From: an uncultured Clostridia bacterium
GTDB taxonomy: Bacteria > Bacillota > Clostridia > Christensenellales > Borkfalkiaceae
Direction of reading: 5' to 3'
Assembly (NCBI GenBank): GCA_947624965.1
Contig: CANQMN010000003.1
Coordinates: 1 to 64,000 of the forward strand
Length of the DNA: 64,000 bases
The notes under the pieces are model-generated. The model searched no databases, was not told the DNA's origin, and saw nothing but the letters and a program-made list of their open reading frames with translations. Positions 16,736 through 25,580 of this stretch are shown in pieces (positions within the stretch are counted from its first letter, which is position 1; the number at the start of each line of letters is the position of its first letter). The position numbers were made by a program, and so were the translations under genes.

Positions 16736-17923
16736 TTACAGAATGTATTGGCGTTTCCCCGTCTGTAAATCGCGCCAGACGGGGGACATCCCCCGCAGGT
16801 AGTTTACCGTTTCGGGGATCTTTTCGATCATATAGCGCACCTCTTCTTCGGTGTTGTCCTCGTTCAGCGTGAGACGGAGCGAGCCGTGCGCGACGTCGTG
16901 CACCCGCCCGATCGCGAGCAGAACGTGGGAGGGGTCGAGGGAGCCGGACGTGCAAGCCGAGCCGGAGGACGCCGCGATGCCCGCCTCGTCGAGGAGGAGC
17001 AAAAGGGATTCCCCTTCGATCCCCTCAAAGCAGAAGCTCACGTTGCCCGCAAGGCGGCGCGTCCTGTCCCCGTTGAGGGCGCAGTGGGGGACCTTTTCGA
17101 GCCCCGCGATCAGCATATCGCGGAGCGCCTGCGTCTTTTTCGTCGCTTCGGGAAGGCGGGCGACCGCCTCGTCGAGCGCGGCTGCCATCGCCGCGATGGC
17201 GGGAAGGTCCTCCGTTCCCGCGCGGCGGTTCTTCTCCTGCGCGCCCCCTTCGATGAGGGGGAAGATCGGCGCGCCCGCGCGGCAGTAGAGCGCGCCCGTT
17301 CCGCGCACGCCGCCGAACTTGTGGGCGGAGAGCGCGAGATAGTCGCACCCGATGTCCTTTACGTCCACGGGCAGATGCCCGACCGCCTGCACGGCGTCCG
17401 TGTGGAAGAGCACGCCGCGCGCCTTGCAGAGGGCGGCGATCTCCTTTACGGGCTGGATCGTCCCGATCTCGTTGTTCGCGAGCATGACGGAGACGAGACA
17501 GGTGTCCGCGCCGATGGCTTTTTCCGCCTCTTTCACGTCCACGATCCCCGCGGGGGATACGGGCAGAAGGACGATCTCGAAGCCCTCTTCTTCGAGTTTT
17601 TTCAAAGTGTGGAGCACGGCGTGATGTTCAATTGCGGTGGAGACGATGCGCCGTTTGTTTTTGCGCGCGCCTGCGCGCGCGGCGCTCACGATCGCCTGGT
17701 TGTCCGCTTCGCTCCCGCCCGAGGTGAAGTATATTTCGCGGGGCTCCGCGTTGAGCGCGCGCGCGACGCGCGCGCGGGCGTCCTCCAATACTTCCTTTGC
17801 CCGCTGTCCGGGCGTGTGCAGGCTGGAAGGGTTTCCGAACGTTCCCGTCGCCGTGGCGACATATGTTTCGAGCGCGGCGGGGCGGGGCTTCGTCGTCGCT
17901 GCGTTATCTGCGTAAACTTGCAT
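16736..17923 (-). CDS. iscS: Cysteine desulfurase (NifS/IscS type)
   Basis: 395-aa PLP enzyme that converts cysteine to alanine and an enzyme persulfide for Fe-S assembly. The PLP lysine is K202 (SAHKFGG), the active-site cysteine is C324 (SSGSACTSGSLDPSHVL), and YADNAATTKP opens the fold. ATG 17923 is preceded by GGAGAG at proper spacing; an in-frame TTG four codons upstream (17935) overlaps that site and is less likely. It is transcribed from a perfect promoter at 17984-17956. Confidence 0.95.
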   Translation of the reverse strand: MQVYADNAATTKPRPAALETYVATATGTFGNPSSLHTPGQRAKEVLEDARARVARALNAEPREIYFTSGGSEADNQAIVSAARAGARKNKRRIVSTAIEHHAVLHTLKKLEEEGFEIVLLPVSPAGIVDVKEAEKAIGADTCLVSVMLANNEIGTIQPVKEIAALCKARGVLFHTDAVQAVGHLPVDVKDIGCDYLALSAHKFGGVRGTGALYCRAGAPIFPLIEGGAQEKNRRAGTEDLPAIAAMAAALDEAVARLPEATKKTQALRDMLIAGLEKVPHCALNGDRTRRLAGNVSFCFEGIEGESLLLLLDEAGIAASSGSACTSGSLDPSHVLLAIGRVHDVAHGSLRLTLNEDNTEEEVRYMIEKIPETVNYLRGMSPVWRDLQTGKRQYIL

Positions 17924-17955
17924 GGCTCTCTCCAATTCCTACTAAAATCATAGGC

Positions 17956-17984
17956 ATTATAGCACGGTGAAAACGCGCTGTCAA
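17956..17984 (-). promoter_or_regulatory. Perfect-consensus promoter of iscS-iscU
   Basis: On the minus strand: TTGACA (17984-17979), 17 bp, TATAAT (17961-17956). No Rrf2-type operator is obvious nearby. Confidence 0.85.
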
Positions 17985-18031
17985 GCGCTTTCCGATAAAA
18001 AACGGCGCACCCCGCGCCCGCGCGCAAGAAA

Positions 18032-18062
18032 AGAGACCCTGCGCGCGGCAAGGTCTCTTTGC
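18032..18062 (-). terminator. Terminator of the rpsF-ssb-rpsR operon
   Basis: On the minus strand AAGAGACC and GGTCTCTT form a stem around a GC-rich loop, followed by TTCTT. It lies 20 nt beyond the rpsR stop. Confidence 0.75.
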
Positions 18063-18082
18063 ATACGGTTGGAATTTTTCCG

Positions 18083-18445
18083 TCAGTCCGCCTTGAAGGG
18101 GAGAAGGGAAGCGACTCTCGCGCGCTTGATGGCTTTCGCGAGCGCGCGCTGATGCTGCGCGCACGTGCCCGTCATTCTGCGGGGCAGGATTTTTCCGCCC
18201 TCCGCGATGAACTTTTTGAGCTTCGCGACGTCCTTATAGTCGATGGACGACTTCTCCTGGCAAAAGACGCAGACCTTCTTGAAGTTCTGCTTTTTGAAAC
18301 CCTTTCTCGCGGGACGGTCGCCCTTGGGCTCTCTCGGCTCGCGGGGTTCCCGCGTCTCGCGGGGCTGGGATTCCTGCTCCGGAACTTGTTCCTGCTCCGT
18401 CTCCGCGGGCGCGGCGACAGGTTCCTGCATTTCGATTTCTTCCAT
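18083..18445 (-). CDS. rpsR: 30S ribosomal protein S18 with acidic N-terminal extension
   Basis: 120 aa, where S18 is usually 70-80. The C-terminal S18 core runs from about residue 55: [24 protein letters not shown] and [24 protein letters not shown]. The two CxxC-like cysteine pairs are kept. The first roughly 50 residues are an extra low-complexity tail rich in E, Q and P with [10 protein letters not shown] repeats. It is the last gene of the canonical rpsF-ssb-rpsR operon. Confidence 0.93.
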   Translation of the reverse strand: MEEIEMQEPVAAPAETEQEQVPEQESQPRETREPREPREPKGDRPARKGFKKQNFKKVCVFCQEKSSIDYKDVAKLKKFIAEGGKILPRRMTGTCAQHQRALAKAIKRARVASLLPFKAD

Positions 18446-18479
18446 TTGGGATTCTCCTTATTTGAATTTCGCCGTTTGA

Positions 18480-18914
18480 TCAGAAGGGGATGTCCCCGTC
18501 GTCGTCAAACGATTGGAGCGCGGGCTTTTTCCGCGCGGGCGCGCCGCCGGAAGCGGACGCGGGGGAGGCGTCGTAGAAGTCGTCTCCGCTGTTTGCATTT
18601 TTGGGGGTAAGGAATTCGATATCCTGCGCGATAACGTCCACCGCCGTGCGGCGCTGTCCCTGGTTATCCTCGTAGTTGCGGATCTGCACGCTGCCGCTTA
18701 CCGCGACTTTGTTGCCCTTCTTTGCGAATCTCGAAACGGTATCCGCAAGTCCCCGCCAAGCCGTAACGTTGAAAAAGTCGGTCTGGCGTTCGCCGTCCTG
18801 CGAGGTATACGAGCGGTTTACCGCGATCGCGAAATGGCATACGCTTACGCCGCCCGCGGTCTCCGAAAGTTCGGGGTCGCGCGTGAGATTTCCAATCAAA
18901 AATACCTTATTCAT
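18480..18914 (-). CDS. ssb: Single-stranded DNA-binding protein
   Basis: 144 aa. Coats single-stranded DNA in replication and repair. The OB fold begins MNKVFLIGNLTRDPEL and contains FFNVTAWRGLADTVSRF. A disordered linker leads to the acidic tip DDDGDIPF, which binds partner proteins. It sits between rpsF and rpsR as in most Bacillota. Confidence 0.96.
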   Translation of the reverse strand: MNKVFLIGNLTRDPELSETAGGVSVCHFAIAVNRSYTSQDGERQTDFFNVTAWRGLADTVSRFAKKGNKVAVSGSVQIRNYEDNQGQRRTAVDVIAQDIEFLTPKNANSGDDFYDASPASASGGAPARKKPALQSFDDDGDIPF

Positions 18915-18926
18915 TCCTGTTCTTCC

Positions 18927-19214
18927 TTATTTATCCGTCTTTGTGATCATACGCCGCAACACGTCGCCCGAAATCCCGGCGATACGGTCGAGTTCTTTCA
19001 CCGTTTCGCCGTTTGCCAGAAACGTGATGAGCGCGTGGTAGGCTTCCGTCTTGTAGTGGATGGGGTACGCGGTCTTTTTCACGCCCCACTTGTCTACGGA
19101 CTCCACCGAACCGCCCATGGACGCGATGATATCGGTATACTTTTTAAGTTCCGCTTCTCTCGCTTCCTCTTCCATGTCGCTTCTGAGCAGAATGAGCATT
19201 TCGTACTTCTGCAT
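18927..19214 (-). CDS. rpsF: 30S ribosomal protein S6
   Basis: 95 aa, the usual size. MQKYEMLILLRSDMEEE and GVKKTAYPIHYKTEAYH are typical S6 segments. S6 pairs with S18 in the platform of the small subunit, and the S6-S18 complex can bind the operon leader. It is the first gene of the rpsF-ssb-rpsR operon, with GGGAGG upstream of the ATG. Confidence 0.95.
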   Translation of the reverse strand: MQKYEMLILLRSDMEEEAREAELKKYTDIIASMGGSVESVDKWGVKKTAYPIHYKTEAYHALITFLANGETVKELDRIAGISGDVLRRMITKTDK

Positions 19215-19240
19215 GGCTGTTTACCTCCCGGTCTTATTCG

Positions 19241-19315
19241 GCATACCATACGGGTATGCAAGGTCGGAACGTCTCCGTTCCCGTCTATTCTACACGATTT
19301 GCGCGTAGAAGTCAA
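19241..19315 (-). promoter_or_regulatory. rpsF operon promoter and candidate S6-S18 leader element
   Basis: Promoter on the minus strand: TTGACT (19315-19310), 17 bp, TAGAAT (19292-19287). The leader has a hairpin GCATACC-cgtat-GGTATGC (19259-19241) followed directly by CCGAATAAG. An unpaired CCG beside a helix is the hallmark of the S6:S18-binding leader motif known from other bacteria. The promoter is firm; the protein-binding role is inferred. Confidence 0.6.
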
Positions 19316-19367
19316 CGGGTTTTCCCTCCGCATTTTGCGAAATTTGGAAAATCCGCCGCGGAAAACG

Positions 19368-21932
19368 TCAAATTCCCGTCGCGTAGCGGATGAGTTCGGC
19401 GATCGTCATCTCGTTGACGTTGTTCAAAGGGAGCTGTTTATAGGGGTTGGCGTCGATGATGCCGTGCAGCCACATCTGCCAGAGCGGCATGTCGTTGAGC
19501 GCCGTCTTGGTGTCGGTAACGATATCGCTGATTTCGAGCACGGGCTTATCCGTCGCGTCGACGACGACGTTGTGCCCGTCCTGCTCCTCGTCCTTGCCGA
19601 AGAGAAGGAACCACGCGCCCGCGAGATACCGTTCCACGGGGACGAGCCCCTCCCGTTCGGGGATCTCGGCGAAGAGCTTCTCTTCCGTCTCGTCGCTCCC
19701 GTACACGGTCTCGTATTCAAAGACGCCCTCCGAGGGCGCATAGTAGTATTGCGCCGCCTGCTCTTTGATTTTCAGATATTCGTAGCCGGGGGTCGTCTCT
19801 TCGCCCTCCGAGACCGCCTTCTGCGTGTACACGTTGTAATTCTGCCCGCCGTAGACGACCTGCCCGCTCCCGTCCGCGGCGAAGGGGACTTCCGTGCCGT
19901 CCTCCGCGGTGTAGGACGCGGGGAGCCGTTCCAGATCGACGCGCACGCCCTTGCCCTCCGCCGTGAGATAGCGGTAGTAATAGCCGAAATCGTCCTCCTT
20001 CACGGGGTAGCGCACGAGCTCCGTCCGCTCCGCTTCGCCTTCGGCAAGGGGCGGGAAGGTGCGCTCGGTGTGATAGTAGAGGGGAAGCCCGAGTTCCGTA
20101 ACGGCGGTACCGTCGTCCTCCATCGAGCCGTCCGCATAGCCCTCCGTGACCGTGGAGAACGCGCTGTTGTCGATGGGCGCGGGCGCGCCGACGTCGTAAT
20201 CGTACACATACCATTGATTGACGGGTTCGAGCTTGACGCGGCGTTCCGCAAAGCGGTTGATCGTAACGGGACCTTCCTCTTCCGCCTGCGTCTTTTCCGT
20301 GAAGAGCTCCTCGGCGAGCACGTACGTTTTTCCCGCGCCGCCCGCGCCCTGCTTTTCCGTGAACCAGCCGAGGGAAAGTTCCGTATCCTGCCCCTTGGCG
20401 AAGATCTTCGAGGTGATCACGGAAGATCTGTCGATCGCCGTCGGACGGAGCGTATTCACGGTGTCGCCGCCGTTCGGGTCCTTCGTGTGGTCGTAATTCG
20501 CGATGATGTCCGCATAGGAGGGCTGTCCCGGCACGATCTCCATGTGCGAATAGATCTCTTCGCCGTACACGTCGCGCACGGTGAGACTTTTCACGTCCTC
20601 GGAGAGCGAAGCGAGCGAGCTGTCCGCAAGGTTTTTCAAGAGCTTGTTGTCGGCGAGTTCCGCGGGGTCGATGATGTCGGAGAGACGGAGAGAATCCACC
20701 TTCTTGTTGAGTTCGCCGAGACCTGTGTCTTTGAGCGAGGAGAGCAGACGGGAAGAATCGTCGATTTCGAGCACGTCGCCCAATGTGAGGGAATCCACCT
20801 TGGATTGGTCGGTGAGGTCGCCGATGCGCCAAGAGGAGATCGCGCGGATGAGCCGGGAGGGCGTCTCGCCCTCCTCGATGACCTGCCCGATGCGCAGCCG
20901 TTGGATGCGGTTGGCGTTTTTGAGGTCGGAGACCTTCCAGTCCTTGATCGCCGCGATGATGCCCGTCGCGTCCGAAACATCGATGAGGTCGGAGATCTTC
21001 GCGTCGTCGATGGGGGAGTTTTTATCCGACGTGAGGTCGGAGAGCTTCTTCTTGGGGAACTTTTTGCCCGTTGCGGGATTATCCCGCATGACGACGGTCT
21101 TGCCGTTTTCCGTCTCCACGATGTCGTACGTCTCGTGGAGGGTGCCGTAGGCGAGATAGAGCATTGCGGCGTTGGAATCGGGCGTGATGCCCAACGCGTC
21201 CTCCACCTCCACGCGCTCCAAGAGCACGTTGCTCTCTTTGAGCTCGCCGAGCGTGAGCGGATTTTTTCCCTCCTTCATCACGATCTCGCCGTTTTCGTCG
21301 AACGTATAGTCGTCCCCCTCCGAGCCGTAGCAGAGGGCGAGCATCATCGAGCTCGACTCCTTGTTGAGGTTGAGCGCCTTGCCGAGCACCATGCCGTCGA
21401 TGACGTTCTCCTGCAAGTATGTACCGAGATCGCTGATGCTTTGCGCCATAAATTCGCCCGTATCGAGCGTAATGCCGAGCGTCGCAAGCGATTCCGCAAG
21501 GCTGTTCATGGTGTTTTGGATCATGGGCGTGTATTTGCCGATCGTGTTGAGCGTGAAGTTCCCGCCGCCGAGTTCGGACAGCGTGCTCATGACGTCCTCG
21601 GTGAGACCGAGCACGGTCTTTTCCGAATAGTCGCTGTAAAGGAAATCGTCCGCGTTTCCGCCGAACAGCGCGAGCAGTTCCTTCACCGTCGTCTTCGAGA
21701 AGGAATAATAGCCGAGCCCGAGAATGGCGCCGAGCGCGGCGAACAGCCCGAAGAGAAAGGCGAGGAGGACGGCGAGGATGTTCCACAGAAAACTGCGGGG
21801 GATATATCTCACGCGGCGGGAGATCGCCCCTTGCTCAACGAGTTTTTTTTCGAGCGCGTCCTGCTGGGCGCGGGTGGCTTTTCTCAGTCTTTTCCGTTCT
21901 TTGCGCGTAAGATTGTGTTTGCTTTTTGCCAT
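19368..21932 (-). CDS. Membrane-anchored repeat protein of unknown function (854 aa)
   Basis: I do not recognise the family. The basic N-terminal tail (MAKSKHNLTRKERKRLRK) is followed by one membrane helix around residues 47-70 (FLWNILAVLLAFLFGLFAAL), leaving about 780 residues outside. Residues about 270-500 carry degenerate repeats of roughly 35-45 aa, alternating a short L(S/T/R)LGDVxEI or xSDL strand with SRLL-type helices (for example SLTLGDVLEIDDSSRLLSSL and SLRLSDIIDPAELADNKLL). The C-terminal part is rich in Tyr, Glu and Gly and ends in a short helical segment. Start is ATG 21932 behind AAGGAGGG; an upstream start 22 codons earlier lacks a site. It sits alone between rmuC and rpsF. 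A cell-envelope role is likely from topology only. Confidence 0.75.
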   Translation of the reverse strand: MAKSKHNLTRKERKRLRKATRAQQDALEKKLVEQGAISRRVRYIPRSFLWNILAVLLAFLFGLFAALGAILGLGYYSFSKTTVKELLALFGGNADDFLYSDYSEKTVLGLTEDVMSTLSELGGGNFTLNTIGKYTPMIQNTMNSLAESLATLGITLDTGEFMAQSISDLGTYLQENVIDGMVLGKALNLNKESSSMMLALCYGSEGDDYTFDENGEIVMKEGKNPLTLGELKESNVLLERVEVEDALGITPDSNAAMLYLAYGTLHETYDIVETENGKTVVMRDNPATGKKFPKKKLSDLTSDKNSPIDDAKISDLIDVSDATGIIAAIKDWKVSDLKNANRIQRLRIGQVIEEGETPSRLIRAISSWRIGDLTDQSKVDSLTLGDVLEIDDSSRLLSSLKDTGLGELNKKVDSLRLSDIIDPAELADNKLLKNLADSSLASLSEDVKSLTVRDVYGEEIYSHMEIVPGQPSYADIIANYDHTKDPNGGDTVNTLRPTAIDRSSVITSKIFAKGQDTELSLGWFTEKQGAGGAGKTYVLAEELFTEKTQAEEEGPVTINRFAERRVKLEPVNQWYVYDYDVGAPAPIDNSAFSTVTEGYADGSMEDDGTAVTELGLPLYYHTERTFPPLAEGEAERTELVRYPVKEDDFGYYYRYLTAEGKGVRVDLERLPASYTAEDGTEVPFAADGSGQVVYGGQNYNVYTQKAVSEGEETTPGYEYLKIKEQAAQYYYAPSEGVFEYETVYGSDETEEKLFAEIPEREGLVPVERYLAGAWFLLFGKDEEQDGHNVVVDATDKPVLEISDIVTDTKTALNDMPLWQMWLHGIIDANPYKQLPLNNVNEMTIAELIRYATGI

Positions 21933-22091
21933 AAAGCCCTCCTTGGAAGGTACGCGCCTTCGATATCCCATTATAATGCACGCGCCGAAAAAAAGCAAGT
22001 ATTTTCACGCGCGCGGGAAGGCTTTCTCTGCGCGCGGGGCGAGGGAGTTTTTTCCGCAAAGAAAAGGGGGACGCGCGGGCGTCCCCGGTTT

Positions 22092-23246
22092 TTATTCGTC
22101 GTCCCCCGCGGGGGGAAGGGCGTCCCCGTCCGCGGCGCGGAAGGAATCGAGTTTTCTGCCGATCGCGCCCGTCCGCTTTTCCGCGCTCTCCACGGCGTCC
22201 TGCGCTTCCTGCAACTTTTTGCGCGTCTTTCCGAGGGCTTCGGCGAAGCGGGAGAAGTCGGCGCGGAACGCCTCCAACATCTCCCGCAGTTCGCCCGAAC
22301 GCCTTTCGATCGCCGCCGTGCGGAAGCCCGTCTGCAACGTGGAGAGGAGCGCGGCAAGGTTGGTGGGACCGCATGCGATCACGCGGCGGGCGCGGAGATA
22401 GTCGAACAGTCCCGCGCGGGAGAGCGCCTCGGCGTACAGCGCCTCCGAGGGGAGGTACATGAGGGCGAAATCGGTGGTATGGGGTGGAAGAATATACTTT
22501 TTCGCGATGCTGTCCGCCTGCAATTTCACGGCGCGTTCGAGGTTTTTCCCCGCCCGTTCCGCGCCGTCGCGGTCCCCGCAGGCGGACGCCTCCGCGAGCC
22601 GTTCGTATTCCTCGACGGGGAACTTGCTGTCCACGGGAAGGAGAAGAGGCTGTCCGTCTTTGGAGGGCAGGCGGACGGCGAAATCGACGATGACGTTGCC
22701 GAGCGGGTCGAGCTTGACGCTCCGCTCGTATTGCTCGGGCGCGAGCATCTGCGAAAGGAGCGTTTCGAGCTGCGCTTCCCCCCACGTGCCGCGCAGTTTT
22801 ACGTTGGCGAACACCCGCTTGATGTCCGTAACGCTGTCCGAAAGGCTTCGCATCTCGCCCACGCTCTCGTACATTTTTTCGAGGCGGTCGGAGATGCGCG
22901 CATAGCTCTCGGAGAGCTTGCCGTCCAGAGAGGAGGCGAGCTTTTCGTCCACCGTGCGGCGGATGCGTTCGAGGTTCTGTGCGTTGCTGTCCACGATGTA
23001 TTTCATGTCGTCGGCGAGCCGCGCCTGAATGTTGTTGAGCCGCGCTTCCGTCGCGCGGCTGAGATTTTCCGTCGCGCGGGCGCTGTAATCGGCGAGCCGC
23101 CCGATCGCCTCCGTCTTTTCTTCGAGGCGGGCGAGCGTCTTGGCGGAGGCGGGGTCTCCGTTCTTTTTGGAAAAGAGCATGACGACGAGCAGTAAGGCGC
23201 AGACCGCGCACAGCGCGACGGCGACGACGAGAAGAGCGATCTCCAT
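22092..23246 (-). CDS. rmuC: DNA recombination protein RmuC
   Basis: 384 aa. RmuC proteins limit inversions and rearrangements at inverted repeats and carry a nuclease-like core. An N-terminal membrane helix (about 3-25) precedes a long coiled coil (about 35-130) and then the RmuC core: VKLRGTWGEAQLETLLSQMLAPEQYE and LPVDSKFPVEEYERL. Start overlaps the cca stop by one base (TAATG), so it is coupled to cca. Confidence 0.92.
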   Translation of the reverse strand: MEIALLVVAVALCAVCALLLVVMLFSKKNGDPASAKTLARLEEKTEAIGRLADYSARATENLSRATEARLNNIQARLADDMKYIVDSNAQNLERIRRTVDEKLASSLDGKLSESYARISDRLEKMYESVGEMRSLSDSVTDIKRVFANVKLRGTWGEAQLETLLSQMLAPEQYERSVKLDPLGNVIVDFAVRLPSKDGQPLLLPVDSKFPVEEYERLAEASACGDRDGAERAGKNLERAVKLQADSIAKKYILPPHTTDFALMYLPSEALYAEALSRAGLFDYLRARRVIACGPTNLAALLSTLQTGFRTAAIERRSGELREMLEAFRADFSRFAEALGKTRKKLQEAQDAVESAEKRTGAIGRKLDSFRAADGDALPPAGDDE

Positions 23247-24628
23247 TATTTCTCCGTAACGTAAAGTTTTTTCGCGCGCGAAAGAAGCCGTTCGCGCTCG
23301 TTGCGCGCGCCGTTTTCCGCGCAGTATTCAAGCAGTTCTGTAAGCGCTTCCCCCGTGCGCGCGGCGGGGACGCCCGCTTCGCGGAGGTCCTGTCCGTTGA
23401 CGGCGAGCTTGCGCTGGGTAAAAGGGACCCCTTCTTCGCGCATTTTTGCGAGGATGCATTCCCATTTCATGACGCAGGGCGCGGGGGAGAGGTCGTCTTT
23501 GCAGGCGGAATAGTCCGCCTGTTTGAGCGCCAAAAGGTCGCCGAGCAGGGGATATTCCCGCACGAGGGTGAGCCGCACCTTGTTTTCCCGCATGTTGAGG
23601 TCGTAGTCCCGCATGTGCAGGAGCACGAGGCGGCGGACCCGCTCAATGAGTTTTTTGGGCGCGCGGAGCCGCACGAGGATGTCCCCCGCGATGCGCGCGC
23701 CCTCTTCGGCGTGGGCGTGGAAGTTGCCGTCGCGGAAGTTGCAGTACGGCTTTCCCACGTCGTGCAAAAGCGCCGCCCAGCGGATCTGCGCGGGCGCGTA
23801 GCACATACAGCGCAGACTGTGTTCGAGCACGTCGTACGCATGGTACGCTTCTGGCTGTTTCAGCCCGTCCCCCGCCGCGAGCTCGGGCAGGATATAGCCG
23901 AGGACGCCCGTTCCCCGCAGAATGTCCATGCCGCGGTAGGGCGCCCACGCGTCCCCCTGCCGTTCGTCCGCTTGCAGGATCGCGCAGAGCTCGGCGAAGA
24001 TGCGCTCGGGCACGATATCCTTGATGAGCGCGGCGTTTGCCCGCGCGCCCAAAAAGCAATCGCGGTCCGGGTAAAACCCGAGCTGCGCGGAAAAGCGCGC
24101 AAGGCGCAAGAGCCGCAGTCCGTCCTCGCCGAACACCTTGCGCGCGGGCGCGACGGTGCGCAGTTTGCGGAGGTGGATATCGCGGATCCCGCCGAGCGGA
24201 TCGACAAACTCCTCGTTGCGGATGTCGTAATAGACGGCGTTGGCGCAGAAGTCCCGCCTCCGCGCGTCCTGCGTGATGTCGGACGTGAAGGCGATCGTCT
24301 CGGGGGTGTGTTTGCCGCGGACGTACAGATCGGTGCGGAAGCGGGAATATTCGCAGCCCAAGCCGTCCCCGTCTTGCAGCTTCACCGTGCCCGTGTTGGA
24401 GTAGACGGCTTTCACGGAGAAGCCCGCGGCGCGCGCGGCTTCGCAGGCGGACGTTTCGTCCGCATCCGCGCAGATATCCCAGTCCGCGTCCGTGCCGAGG
24501 GGGATCCCCGCAAGGAAATCCCGCACGCTCCCGCCTACGACGTAGAGGTCTTTCGGAAAAAGTTGTGCCAAGCGTTTCAAAGAAGAGGGAAGAAGTTCGT
24601 AAAATTGCCGTGCAATGGAAATTTTCAT
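23246..24628 (-). CDS. cca: CCA-adding tRNA nucleotidyltransferase with HD domain
   Basis: 460-aa enzyme that adds or repairs the 3' CCA of tRNAs. The class II polymerase head has LYVVGGSVRDFLAG and the metal ligands D49 and D51 in DADWDI. RRDFCANAVYYD and GEDGLRLLRLARFSAQLGF follow. An HD phosphohydrolase-like domain contains WAALLHDVGK. ATG 24628 lies only six nt after the -10 box at 24640-24635, so the mRNA is probably leaderless; the sequence from this Met matches the normal N-terminus. Confidence 0.93.
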   Translation of the reverse strand: MKISIARQFYELLPSSLKRLAQLFPKDLYVVGGSVRDFLAGIPLGTDADWDICADADETSACEAARAAGFSVKAVYSNTGTVKLQDGDGLGCEYSRFRTDLYVRGKHTPETIAFTSDITQDARRRDFCANAVYYDIRNEEFVDPLGGIRDIHLRKLRTVAPARKVFGEDGLRLLRLARFSAQLGFYPDRDCFLGARANAALIKDIVPERIFAELCAILQADERQGDAWAPYRGMDILRGTGVLGYILPELAAGDGLKQPEAYHAYDVLEHSLRCMCYAPAQIRWAALLHDVGKPYCNFRDGNFHAHAEEGARIAGDILVRLRAPKKLIERVRRLVLLHMRDYDLNMRENKVRLTLVREYPLLGDLLALKQADYSACKDDLSPAPCVMKWECILAKMREEGVPFTQRKLAVNGQDLREAGVPAARTGEALTELLEYCAENGARNERERLLSRAKKLYVTEK

Positions 24629-24634
24629 AAAAAC

Positions 24635-24686
24635 AGTATAACAGATTATGAAAAAAATTGCAATCCCCGAAAAAATAATGTATAAT
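24635..24686. promoter_or_regulatory. Divergent promoters sharing one palindromic -35 box
   Basis: TTGCAA at 24658-24663 is its own reverse complement. Rightward it is 17 bp from TATAAT (24681-24686), which serves the lipid kinase gene. Leftward it is 17 bp from TATACT (24640-24635), which serves cca. Both spacings are optimal, so the two polymerases would compete for one -35 element. Confidence 0.75.
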
Positions 24687-24712
24687 AATTTCGGAAAAAA
24701 ATCGGAGCCCGC

Positions 24713-25579
24713 ATGATACATCTCATCGTAAATCCCAACGCCCGCCGCGGCAAGAACGTAAAACTGCTCGAAAAGGTGGAGACCCGTCTCCGCTCGGAGG
24801 GAGTAGATTTTTGCGTGCACCGTACAAAGAAGGCGGGGGACGCCACAAAGATCGCGCGGGAGATCACCGCGGAGGGGGACGATACCGTCGTCGCCATGGG
24901 CGGGGACGGCACGCTCAACGAGGTCGTCTGCGGCATCTCCGATCCCGCCCGCACGACGCTCGGGCTCATCCCCGCGGGGACGGGGAACGACTTTGCGACC
25001 GCCGCCAATATCCCGTTCGGGCTCGCCGCGCTCGACCTCATTCTCCGCAGAGAGCCCAAACCGACCGACTATCTCGAATGCGGCGGCGGCATGCGGAGCA
25101 TCAACATCGCGGGAATGGGGATCGACGTCGCCATTCTGCGCCGCTGTGAGCGCATGCGCGGGAGCGCGAAGAGCAAATATTTCAGGAGCCTGCTCGCGAC
25201 GCTCTGCACGTACCGCGGGGTACATATGAAGATCGTCGCGGACGGCGTGCAGACGGAGTGCAAAGCGCTCATCGCGGCGGCGTGCAACGGGAGCCGCTTC
25301 GGCGGCGGGATCGCGATCTGCCCGCCCGCCGCGTTGGACGACGGGAAGCTCGACCTCGTCGTGATCGAGTGCCCCAAGCGGTACAAAATTCCCTATTATC
25401 TCGTCAAATTGAAGGGCGGGAAGGTGCTCTCCCTTCCGCCCGCCCGCCACATTCTCTGCGACGCGGTGGAGATCGTCTCCGCGGAGGAATGCGGAACGCA
25501 GTTCGACGGCGAACTGCGGGACTCGGATAAACTTTCGGCGCGCGTCGTCCGCGGCGGCTTGCGCATGTACAGGGGGTAA
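24713..25579 (+). CDS. Diacylglycerol/lipid kinase family protein (YegS/BmrU-like)
   Basis: 288 aa. ATP-dependent kinase of the DAGK catalytic fold. The nucleotide-binding GGDGT motif (63-67, in VVAMGGDGTLNEVVCG) is followed by LGLIPAGTGNDFA and the C-terminal CNGSRFGGGIAICPPA. In Bacillota such enzymes rephosphorylate diacylglycerol or act on related lipids; the exact substrate is not visible. It is followed after one nt by a SpoIIE-type phosphatase gene. Confidence 0.9.
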   Translation: MIHLIVNPNARRGKNVKLLEKVETRLRSEGVDFCVHRTKKAGDATKIAREITAEGDDTVVAMGGDGTLNEVVCGISDPARTTLGLIPAGTGNDFATAANIPFGLAALDLILRREPKPTDYLECGGGMRSINIAGMGIDVAILRRCERMRGSAKSKYFRSLLATLCTYRGVHMKIVADGVQTECKALIAAACNGSRFGGGIAICPPAALDDGKLDLVVIECPKRYKIPYYLVKLKGGKVLSLPPARHILCDAVEIVSAEECGTQFDGELRDSDKLSARVVRGGLRMYRG

Positions 25580-25580
25580 C

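Noticed and set aside
18513..23195. Plus-strand open frame of 1560 codons across rpsR to rmuC
   Set aside because: It runs antisense through six well-identified or strongly coding minus-strand genes and has no domain.
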